26,160 nucleotides of DNA, taken from the IMG/VR virus record IMGVR_UViG_3300042561_001717, positions 1 to 26,160 of that record. One strand, given 5' to 3'. The stretch is from a virus. Position numbers and translations under genes: made by a program. Under the pieces are notes generated by a model. It searched no databases and was not told where the DNA came from. It saw only the letters and a program-made list of their open reading frames with translations. Positions 6,715 to 12,421 of the stretch are shown here, one piece after another. Position 1 is the first letter of the stretch; the number at the start of each line of letters is the position of its first letter.

Positions 6715-7459
6715 CGCTTATTTTAGTGGGAACCATTACATCATCATCAAATTCTGCACTATCACGAATAATCGAGGTCAGTCCGTCATCGAGTTTCTCT
6801 ATGCCAGAATGTCCTATAAGTTTTCCGTCAGGGTCAATAACAGCTAATCCGTGCTTTTGAACAATATTAATTGCGTACTCGATGGTGTCAAAACCTAAAA
6901 CTTTTTCAAAGGTATCAGTCAACGTTTTAGCCATAGTCACTGCGTCTCTATGATTCCAATTTCCGTTAGGTTCAATTGTTATGGCAATCGGACGGCCCGA
7001 TTCATCTACAGAATCTATCCGACGGCGAGAAATCGGATAATTAGTCATCTGTTCAATCTTTTCGAGGTTTTTTAGAGTAATCTTTAGAGTCTTCTCTCGG
7101 ATTTCTCGTAAAATGCTATCAGTGTAAGCTTGCTGCTCTTGAATCTTTAAAAGCCAATAGGCTTTCGCCCGCTCTTCCCATCGATAGTTTTTATGCGCTA
7201 ACTGCCAGTCATCGGGGACAGTTTTAGCTCGTTTAAATTTAGTCTTCTCTATCTGTTCCCCAGAAGCTTCCCCGCAGTTACCGTAGGCTCGATTTAAAGT
7301 GCGATAGCCTGAAGGAATAGGAAGGTAAAAAATCTGAAATCTTTCAAACCAGTCAGGGGTTTCTAGTTCTTGCCGTTCCCAGATAGGATATTTGGTAAAC
7401 TCGATTACCTCTTCATGAATAGAGTATGTACGCTTTCTGCCTCGATTAGTGACAACCAT
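6695..7459 (-). CDS. terS: Terminase small subunit-like protein
   Basis: A 254-residue protein directly upstream of and overlapping terL. Its start is ATG 7459-7457. Residues 80-105 (VPDDWQLAHKNYRWEERAKAYW) match the YxWxERAxAW segment found in small terminases and in phage HTH proteins that recognise DNA ends. A long helix follows (LLKIQEQQAYTDSILREIREK), and then a domain with NHRDAVTMAKTLTDTFEKVLGF. The C-terminus is acidic (SDDDESE). The protein would bind the packaging site and regulate TerL. The subunit call rests on gene order plus this motif, because small terminases are poorly conserved. The minus-strand TATAAT at 7470-7465 is only 5 nt from the ATG, so a leaderless mRNA is possible. 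Confidence 0.75.
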   Translation of the reverse strand: MVVTNRGRKRTYSIHEEVIEFTKYPIWERQELETPDWFERFQIFYLPIPSGYRTLNRAYGNCGEASGEQIEKTKFKRAKTVPDDWQLAHKNYRWEERAKAYWLLKIQEQQAYTDSILREIREKTLKITLKNLEKIEQMTNYPISRRRIDSVDESGRPIAITIEPNGNWNHRDAVTMAKTLTDTFEKVLGFDTIEYAINIVQKHGLAVIDPDGKLIGHSGIEKLDDGLTSIIRDSAEFDDDVMVPTKISDDDESE

Positions 7460-7500
7460 TGGTTATTATAGTAGTAGAGTTACTTAATCTTACATCAATC

Positions 7501-8205
7501 ATGACAGATAAATTAGAAATTGAGTATCGACGGCTTTGCGACCTAAAACAACTAAAGGGTAATTCCAAAAAACACGCCACTGAAAACACAATAGCTTCAA
7601 TATTGGAGTTGGGATTTAAAGACCCAATTGGCTACGATCCGAGCTTAAACGGCGGAAAAGGGGGGATTACTGAGGGTCATGATCGGTGTGCCGCACTATT
7701 AGCAATTAAAAAGCGCAAAATAGATCGACCTAGAGGTATAGATATTGACAATGATGGGGAGTGGATGGTTCCTATTTTAGTAGGAGTTCACGCTAAAAAT
7801 GAGGCTCAAGCTATAAAATACTCGATTATTCACAACCATTCTACGATTCACGGGGCGGGGCTTGACCTTGCTACGGAATTAAAGCTTTTTGATACTGACT
7901 TACTAATTAGCCAAGCTGAATACCTTGATGAAAGGGGGGAGAATTTAGGAGTAATCGGCGATTTAAATTCAATCCTAGAAGCTTTAAATACTTCAGATAA
8001 TTTAGATAATTCTGATAATTTTGAATCGAATATAACAGATAATTTTTCGGGAAAAAACAAAGAAATTGACATCGAGGGTATGGATGGGCAAATGATAATT
8101 AAATTAAGTTATACAGAAAATGAATACTGGCAAGTAAAAGAACAATTAAGTAAAATAGCATCGACACCCGAACAAGCAGTATGGAAGCTTTTAGGTAATG
8201 ACTAA
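7501..8205 (+). CDS. ParB/Srx-fold DNA-binding-like protein
   Basis: A 234-residue protein with a ParB N-terminal (Srx-fold) type domain. It has an opening strand and LKQLKGNSKKHA (residues 13-27), then TIASILELGFKDPIGYD, and the nucleotide-binding-type motif GGITEGHDRCAALLAIKK, equivalent to the GExRxxA region of ParB. A strand VPILVGV and a region with AIKYSIIHN follow. The C-terminal half lacks the ParB helix-turn-helix and contains an acidic, Asn/Asp-rich linker (NTSDNLDNSDNFE). It overlaps the methyltransferase gene by 8 bp (ATGACTAA). ParB-like proteins paired with DNA methyltransferases recur in phages, possibly for target specificity or anti-restriction. A TTG at 7459 would add 14 residues. 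ATG 7501 is preferred. Confidence 0.7.
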   Translation: MTDKLEIEYRRLCDLKQLKGNSKKHATENTIASILELGFKDPIGYDPSLNGGKGGITEGHDRCAALLAIKKRKIDRPRGIDIDNDGEWMVPILVGVHAKNEAQAIKYSIIHNHSTIHGAGLDLATELKLFDTDLLISQAEYLDERGENLGVIGDLNSILEALNTSDNLDNSDNFESNITDNFSGKNKEIDIEGMDGQMIIKLSYTENEYWQVKEQLSKIASTPEQAVWKLLGND

Positions 8206-9271
8206 ACATAAATTTGCATATAAGTGGAATTTGTCAGATGGATACCCAGCACCCGGAATTGAAAAACATGGGTTAAAAGTATTTGGTACTTTTATCTGTG
8301 GCGGTGGTTCGACTATGGGTTACAAGTTAGCAGGTTTTGACCATTTAGGAGGTGTTGAAATAGACCCGCAAGTAGCTAATATATATAAAGCTAATCACAA
8401 TCCTAAATATTTATTTATTGAAGATATAAGAGATTTTGCTGATCGTGCAACTCTTCCCGATGAACTTTACAACCTAGATATTTTAGACGGCTCACCTCCC
8501 TGCTCTTCATTTAGCATGGTAGGAAATAGAGAAAAAGACTGGGGGAAAGAAAAAGTATTTAGGGAAGGTCAGGCTAAACAGCGACTTGATGACCTTTTCT
8601 TTGATTACATACGATTAGCAAAAAAACTACAGCCAAAGGTCGTTATCGCTGAAAATGTTAAAGGAATTATTCAAGGTAATGCCAAAGCGTATGTAAAGCG
8701 AATAAAAGATGAATTTGAAAAAGCAGGATATAAAGTACAGTTATTTCTTTTGAATGCTGCGAGCATGGGAGTGCCTCAAAAACGTGAGCGAGTATTTTTT
8801 ATTTGCCAAAGGAATGATTTAAACTTTAAAAATCTAGAGTTAAGTTTTAATGAAGAGCCAATTTTGTTTGGTGAATTTGGAACAAATGAAATTGGAGAAG
8901 CAATTAAATGTAATTATATAAAAAAACTTTTAAAAAACCCTATAACATCAACAGGTGCGTTACAAACACATAAAAAAAGTTTAAATGGCAAAATCGGCGG
9001 TATTGGATTTACTTTTGTTTGCTTAGAAAATCAAACGCCTTTAACAGTAATAGCAAACAAAAATAAACTAATACACAGTAACTTAAATAATTATATATCA
9101 AATAAAGCAACTTGCCTAATTGGTAGCTATCCACTCGATTACAACTTTAAAAATATCGATCCAAAGTATTTAATTGGTATGTCAGTTCCTCCTGTAATGA
9201 CTGCACAGATAGCGCATCAGATTTATTTACAGTGGTTTACAGAACAATCAGTACAAAAATACACACAGTGA
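8198..9271 (+). CDS. DNA (cytosine-5-)-methyltransferase
   Basis: A 357-residue C5-cytosine methyltransferase that transfers methyl from S-adenosylmethionine. Motif I is GTFICGGGSTMGYKLAGF (residues 30-47), and the acidic motif II is GVEIDP. Motif IV is DGSPPCSSFSMVG with the catalytic Cys in PCSSF. Motif VI is VIAENVKG, motif VIII is PQKRERVFFI, and the C-terminal motif X is MSVPPVMTAQIAHQIY. The motif order is canonical. The target recognition region between VIII and X is of moderate length (about 110 residues), so a short target is likely. There is no companion restriction endonuclease. Within a phage this suggests protection from host restriction or epigenetic control. The stop codon lies within the first copy of a 22-bp direct repeat. 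Confidence 0.92.
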   Translation: MTKHKFAYKWNLSDGYPAPGIEKHGLKVFGTFICGGGSTMGYKLAGFDHLGGVEIDPQVANIYKANHNPKYLFIEDIRDFADRATLPDELYNLDILDGSPPCSSFSMVGNREKDWGKEKVFREGQAKQRLDDLFFDYIRLAKKLQPKVVIAENVKGIIQGNAKAYVKRIKDEFEKAGYKVQLFLLNAASMGVPQKRERVFFICQRNDLNFKNLELSFNEEPILFGEFGTNEIGEAIKCNYIKKLLKNPITSTGALQTHKKSLNGKIGGIGFTFVCLENQTPLTVIANKNKLIHSNLNNYISNKATCLIGSYPLDYNFKNIDPKYLIGMSVPPVMTAQIAHQIYLQWFTEQSVQKYTQ

Positions 9272-9289
9272 CACTTGATAAACTGTCAC
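9268..9289. repeat. 22-bp direct repeat, left copy (hairpin)
   Basis: A GTGACA stem, a 10-nt centre CTTGATAAAC, then TGTCAC. It is identical to 9596-9617. It contains the stop codon of the methyltransferase gene. Confidence 0.85.
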
Positions 9290-9331
9290 GCTTTGCCAAC
9301 TATCTGAAAATTATCATGATATATTTAAAAT

Positions 9332-9519
9332 ATAAGCACTAAACCGAGTGCATCCATTAATTAGAGCCTCCATAAGCTACTGGGCGGATCAGTAACCGAC
9401 TTGAAATAGTAGTCGGCTGGTGAGACTGGTTAATGAGTCGTTCTAAGCTTGCTGGTGTAATTCCAGTAACCGATTTGAAATAGTAGTCGGCTGACGCACG
9501 CACTTGGTCTAGTGCTTAT
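9332..9519 (+). ncRNA. Candidate structured non-coding RNA
   Basis: A long closing helix pairs 9332-9351 with 9500-9519: 18 Watson-Crick pairs, one G-U and one A-C. Inside are two almost identical 30-nt segments (9390-9419 and 9464-9493, one C/T difference). Each folds as CAG, a 3-nt bulge, CCGAYT, a TGAAATAGT loop, AGTCGG, CTG. Both are preceded by another hairpin (TACTG/CAGTA near 9378-9394 and CTGG/CCAG near 9452-9465). The C/T difference keeps a G-U pair, which suggests the helix is maintained. There is no open frame. It matches none of the classes I can recall (tRNA, tmRNA, 6S, group I intron, c-di-GMP or cobalamin riboswitch). The strand is assumed from neighbouring genes. Confidence 0.6.
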
Positions 9520-9539
9520 TACTTTAAATAGATTCTTAG

Positions 9540-9592
9540 TTATTCCAGTGACAGTAAATCACTGGAATAACTGCTTTAGGGATATCTAAAGC
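9540..9592. other. Two adjacent strong hairpins
   Basis: The first stem is TTATTCCAGTGA / TCACTGGAATAA (9540-9551 and 9559-9570, 12 bp, 7-nt loop). The second is GCTTTAG / CTAAAGC (9573-9579 and 9586-9592, 7 bp, 6-nt loop). No T-run follows, so they are not simple terminators. They may be the 3' part of the structured RNA at 9332-9519. Confidence 0.6.
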
Positions 9593-9595
9593 ATT

Positions 9596-9617
9596 GTGAC
9601 ACTTGATAAACTGTCAC
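9596..9617. repeat. 22-bp direct repeat, right copy (hairpin)
   Basis: An identical copy of 9268-9289, 328 bp away. The two copies bracket the structured RNA block, as would the scars of an inserted cassette or the ends of a mobile RNA unit. Confidence 0.85.
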
Positions 9618-9650
9618 ACTCGGACAACACCTATCAAGAATTAAGTGATT

Positions 9651-9763
9651 TACTTAAGGTAGCGCACAAAAAATCCTATTAGGAATTGAAACTATGTACT
9701 ATAGTCGTAGTCGCGTGCGCTTTATCTAATAATCCCTATTAGGGATGCCCCGAAGCTTAAGTA
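9651..9763 (+). promoter_or_regulatory. Structured leader, riboswitch-like fold
   Basis: Nested helices: TACTTAAG (9651-9658) with CTTAAGTA (9756-9763), enclosing AGCGCAC (9661-9667) with GTGCGCT (9715-9721). Inside the second helix is a small hairpin TCCT-ATT-AGGA (9674-9684). Between the two helices is a similar one, ATCCCT-ATT-AGGGAT (9732-9746). The outer helix ends exactly at AGGAG (9763-9767), the only Shine-Dalgarno sequence for the next genes, so the fold could control translation. It is a candidate cis-regulatory RNA. The ligand is unknown. Confidence 0.4.
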
Positions 9764-9780
9764 GGAGAAAATTTGAAAAA

Positions 9781-9810
9781 ATGAAAGCTTTATTACTCGA
9801 TCTTGATTAA
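9781..9810 (+). CDS. Possible 9-residue leader peptide
   Basis: ATG AAA GCT ... TAA encodes MKALLLDLD. It follows AGGAG at 9763-9767, and its stop overlaps the TTG start of the next gene (9803). The arrangement suggests translational coupling: ribosomes finishing the leader would reinitiate at TTG. It could also be a chance frame. Confidence 0.3.
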   Translation: MKALLLDLD

Positions 9811-10072
9811 GACTAAAAAAACAAAAGTGATAACACCTAGACAAGCCTACATCTATCTAGTGTGGGCAAAAAACAATAATCTTGACCCAGTGCCTGTTAC
9901 TTCCCGGCATCGGAACTATCGCTTTAGAGTGGCATCAACTACAGCAGAATTAGGAATAGGTAAAGAACGAGTCAGACAAGTTCTGGCTAAAGTCCTTGAA
10001 CTGCTATCAAAAGGAAACCAAATTGAGGAGGCAACCGACCTAATACTACAAGAGTACAAAAAATTTAATTAA
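9803..10072 (+). CDS. Small helix-turn-helix protein, sigma-region-4-like
   Basis: An 89-residue basic protein. Residues 9-25 (ITPRQAYIYLVWAKNNN) form a helix. The core segment TTAELGIGKERVRQVLAKVLELL (about residues 47-69) has the signature of a sigma-70 region 4-type HTH, in which LGxxxERVRQI contacts the -35 DNA. The C-terminal helix is EEATDLILQEYKKF. It could be a transcription modulator for phage promoters. It starts with TTG with no own ribosome-binding site and overlaps the leader peptide stop. A strong terminator follows the stop immediately, so the leader plus this gene form a single transcription unit. Confidence 0.6.
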   Translation: MIKTKKTKVITPRQAYIYLVWAKNNNLDPVPVTSRHRNYRFRVASTTAELGIGKERVRQVLAKVLELLSKGNQIEEATDLILQEYKKFN

Positions 10073-10074
10073 TC

Positions 10075-10102
10075 AAAACCCGTCAATTAATTGACGGGTT
10101 TT
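10075..10102 (+). terminator. Rho-independent terminator
   Basis: AAAACCCGTCAA / TTGACGGGTTTT (12-bp arms, TTAA loop) ending in a T-run, 3 bp after the HTH gene. Symmetric, so it could act in both directions. Confidence 0.9.
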
Positions 10103-10344
10103 TAGTTAATATTGTTAACAGATTGTTAGCAGTGTATTAACAGTGAAAAGTATTGATATATATACGTTTTATTAGTTTGTTGCTACTGTTAATAGGTTTC
10201 CCGATTCTCGTTTTTTCTGTGTCTAGATTCCCTAATATAGAAAATTCTATATTGGGGAATAATTGATTATTTAATGTAGTACAATATTAATATGCCCTCG
10301 TTGACGCGAGGGACTAACTAAGTCAACCTACTGTAGAGGCTAAC
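10103..10344 (+). promoter_or_regulatory. Intergenic region with class II promoter copy B
   Basis: Non-coding. The part at 10140-10215 (GTATTGATATATATA, then GTTTCCC and a T-run) resembles 11141-11213, so the two flanks of the antirepressor gene share an AT-rich element. A 15-bp inverted repeat with one G-U lies at 10227-10241/10246-10260. The promoter has -10 TACAAT (10280-10285), then 9 nt, then the operator CCCTCG / CGAGGG (10295-10300 and 10307-10312) with a 6-nt centre, the same geometry as copy A at 587-643. The -35 is weak. Imperfect TTGTTAACAG-like repeats occur near 10110-10145. Confidence 0.55.
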
Positions 10345-11049
10345 ATGGCTGATCTAATTTTACAACGTTTTGATCACGACGGCATCGAGCTAATTATCGA
10401 CACTCAGACCGGTGAAAGCTTTGCCTCAATCAAAGGATATGCTCGTATGTCTGGGAAAAGCTCCAACGCTATCACTATGCGGTTAAACCGGCTATCTAAA
10501 GAAGATAGCAAGGGGGTAACTTCTGAATCTCCAAATCGCCCTCAAATTCAAACAGGGAGCGGGTTACAAGGGGGTAACACAATGGGGTTAGGATTAGGAT
10601 TGCTAAAACAGGCTCAAATTCAAACAGAGGGCGGGTTGCAAGGGGTTTATCTAATCCCAGAAGACCTAATCTGTAAGTGGTTGCCAAAGGATAATCCTGA
10701 GTTAGCCTCTCAAGTGCTTAAGCTAGGAGTCCGATTATTCCTTCACACATTAGCTGGTTTTCGCGTCAAGAGCGAGGCAATTACAGAGGTAAGGCAACTT
10801 GAGAGCCAAATCGTCAAACTAAGCGAAGAGAAGCAAATACTAGAGGAGTTGATCAAAACTCAAAAGACTATGATCTCTGACTTTAGCAGTAAAAACTCGA
10901 TGCTTGACTATAAGCGGCTAGTGATCGAAGAATTACACGCTGAAAAAGAGCGCGATATAGCTAAATTTAACTTACTCGAAACCGAACGAGAAAAAGCACG
11001 GGGATGGCGAGGCGGTCGAATGCTTATGAGAAACGACAAAAAACGGTAA
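10345..11049 (+). CDS. Antirepressor-like phage regulator, long paralogue
   Basis: A 234-residue paralogue of the protein at 121-555. The N-terminal domain carries TGESFASIKGYARMSGKSSNAITMRLNRL. An insertion contains a tandem duplication: PQIQTGSGLQGG is repeated as AQIQTEGGLQGV about 26 residues later, and the short paralogue has only one copy. The conserved core LGVRLFLHTLAGF follows, and then an extended coiled coil (residues 145-215) rich in E, K, L and R with a basic tail (GGRMLMRNDKKR). Its operator-bearing promoter and terminator make it a monocistronic unit. A role as antirepressor or DNA-binding regulator is inferred from phage context, duplication and operator sharing. The start is supported by AGAGGC upstream. 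Confidence 0.55.
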   Translation: MADLILQRFDHDGIELIIDTQTGESFASIKGYARMSGKSSNAITMRLNRLSKEDSKGVTSESPNRPQIQTGSGLQGGNTMGLGLGLLKQAQIQTEGGLQGVYLIPEDLICKWLPKDNPELASQVLKLGVRLFLHTLAGFRVKSEAITEVRQLESQIVKLSEEKQILEELIKTQKTMISDFSSKNSMLDYKRLVIEELHAEKERDIAKFNLLETEREKARGWRGGRMLMRNDKKR

Positions 11050-11064
11050 AAATACCTAAACCCA

Positions 11065-11098
11065 TATAAACCCCCTATGGACTCATAGGGGGTTTATA
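11065..11098 (+). terminator. Bidirectional-type terminator
   Basis: A perfect 14-bp stem (TATAAACCCCCTAT with its complement) and a 6-nt loop, 15 bp after the antirepressor-like gene. Confidence 0.88.
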
Positions 11099-11118
11099 GT
11101 TTGTTGGTTTGTAAATAG

Positions 11119-11538
11119 ATTGTAGATAAGGTGATCAACAATAAAAAGCATTGATATATATAGGTTTCAGACTTTGTTAGTATTGTTACTCTATTTCCCC
11201 GTGTCAGGATTTTTTATCCTTTTCTTATTGTCCAGTTCGTTTATCTCTCTTTATTTTTTTTCTCCCCTGTATAAAGTGCCAACAAGATAAACAAACTTTG
11301 AAACCTATACCCTGCAAGGCTTTCGATTGTAGATAACCTTATCTACAATCGAATCACAATCCAACAGCCTTGCTGTTGACCTTGTTTGCTTTTTTACTCT
11401 ACAGTTTTTTATTGTCCAGTCTGGTTTATTCTTTTATCTTTTTCCTTTATAAGACATCGACATTATCAACAAAGTCTAGAACCTTTACAGGGTAACGGTT
11501 TCGGTTGTCGATCACCCTATCTACAATCTATCTACAAT
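11119..11538. other. Iteron-bearing AT-rich region, candidate replication origin
   Basis: This non-coding region of about 600 bp (11050-11654) carries the iteron ATTGTAGATA, or its complement, five times: 11119-11128 direct; 11327-11336 direct and 11339-11348 inverted, which together form a palindrome with 15-bp arms (11322-11336 / 11339-11353); and 11518-11527 and 11529-11538 as an inverted-orientation tandem pair spaced 11 bp. Long T-rich stretches (11200-11260, 11395-11460) and GATATATATA near 11152 would melt easily. Iterons plus AT-rich DNA plus a large palindrome are typical of plasmid and phage origins. No DnaA box cluster was confirmed and no replication initiator gene was recognised nearby. 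Confidence 0.45.
11225..11538. repeat. Diverged tandem duplication in the iteron region
   Basis: 11225-11350 and 11409-11528 align over about 120 bp. Both start TTATTGTCCAGT, continue through GTTTAT, a T-rich run, an ACAA-A-A segment, AACCT-TAC, GG-TTTCG-TTGT, and end CTATCTACAATC. The copies are separated by about 58 bp and are only moderately similar, so the duplication is old or under constraint at the iterons only. Confidence 0.6.
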
Positions 11539-11558
11539 GATAACAAGTAAATATACTT

Positions 11559-11621
11559 AGTACACTTGCTCAGAAATAATTCTCCCAATCTATTGACTTT
11601 ATTGGGAGAATGATCCACAAT
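11559..11621 (+). promoter_or_regulatory. Class I promoter/operator module, copy 2
   Basis: AGTAC 11559-11563; ATTCTCCCA 11579-11587; TTGACT 11593-11598; TGGGAGAAT 11603-11611; CACAAT 11616-11621 (17-nt spacer). The conserved leader AGGAAGTAACCAAAACACAC leads to ATG 11655. Confidence 0.85.
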
Positions 11622-11654
11622 AGGAAGTAACCAAAACACACAAGGATTAAAACA

Positions 11655-12326
11655 ATGAACACTCAACAATCTAAGCTGAACAAATACCAGACTAGCCTAG
11701 CTAGATTAACTGCTCAACTAGCAGTTACTAAAGGTAATCGGAATAAAGCTAAAATCGTTTTAAATATATTAGAAATTGAATCAAATATTGAGTTTTTGTC
11801 CTCAACGATTAAAAATATGCAATCTTTTAAAGATGAAGTAGTAACATTACCTCAACCAGAATGGTTACAAAAGTTATCAATTCCAGAATCTACAAAAGAA
11901 CGAGTCGTTAATACAATCAACGCCCTTGACTGTAAGATTGAAAAATTAAATAACGATATAAACGGAATTACATCTCAAAATCACAACAATATCTTAAACT
12001 CTAGCCCTGCCGCTGACACTGGTGGTATTAGAAATCAATCAGACAGTAAGCGTCAACAGTTTGACGATAGACTATTCCGGAATGCTAAAAATGCTGTTAA
12101 CGCATCAAAAGAAAGAGATACTTTAACAACACAGAAAAAACGGTATATCAAGGACATAAAAGAACGTCCTATCTTTGAAAAGGCGTTAAAAACAGGTAAA
12201 AAATCATCGGGAGAATCCTATGATCGGGAGACAATGCAATTCATAAAAGATGAGTTAAAACTGATTAACGATAGAATATCTAAAATTGAGTTTTCAGTCA
12301 CGACTCAAAAATTCAAGAAATTGTAA
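11655..12326 (+). CDS. Hypothetical protein with shared N-terminal module
   Basis: A 223-residue protein of unknown family, driven by class I module copy 2. Residues 13-47 (SLARLTAQLAVTKGNRNKAK, then IVLNILEIESNIEFL) are clearly homologous to residues 6-40 of the next gene's product, a helical pair with invariant TKGNR-KAKIV. The remainder is helical and charged, with a second coiled coil near residues 93-107 (INALDCKIEKLNNDINGI) and a basic C-terminal helix. The start ATG has AAGGATT upstream. No enzymatic motif is visible. A DNA-binding or scaffold function is possible but not demonstrated. Confidence 0.6.
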   Translation: MNTQQSKLNKYQTSLARLTAQLAVTKGNRNKAKIVLNILEIESNIEFLSSTIKNMQSFKDEVVTLPQPEWLQKLSIPESTKERVVNTINALDCKIEKLNNDINGITSQNHNNILNSSPAADTGGIRNQSDSKRQQFDDRLFRNAKNAVNASKERDTLTTQKKRYIKDIKERPIFEKALKTGKKSSGESYDRETMQFIKDELKLINDRISKIEFSVTTQKFKKL

Positions 12327-12332
12327 TAAAGT

Positions 12333-12395
12333 AGTACAAACGTTCAGAAAAGATTCTCCCACCCACTTGACTTTATTGGGAGAATGATCCACAAT
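12333..12395 (+). promoter_or_regulatory. Class I promoter/operator module, copy 3
   Basis: AGTAC 12333-12337; ATTCTCCCA 12353-12361; TTGACT 12367-12372; TGGGAGAAT 12377-12385; CACAAT 12390-12395. It sits only 7 bp after the preceding stop codon, so each of these genes keeps its own promoter instead of forming an operon. Confidence 0.85.
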
Positions 12396-12421
12396 AGGAA
12401 GTAACCAAAACACCCCGACAG

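Noticed and set aside
6629-6860. Open frames on the plus strand opposite the terminase junction
   Set aside because: They are antisense to the overlapping terminase genes, have Ser/Ile-rich low-complexity products and no ribosome-binding sites.
9390-9493. Two 30-nt near-identical repeats that could suggest a CRISPR array
   Set aside because: Only two copies with a 44-nt gap, each with an internal stem as part of a larger fold and no cas gene nearby. A structured RNA explains them better.
9332-9519. Group I intron or known riboswitch
   Set aside because: No P7/guanosine-site or riboswitch core motifs that I recognise are present, and the flanking genes are not interrupted.
9781-9810. MKALLLDLD resembles the first residues of HAD phosphatases
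   Set aside because: The frame stops after nine codons and the following protein is an HTH, so this is a chance match or a leader peptide.
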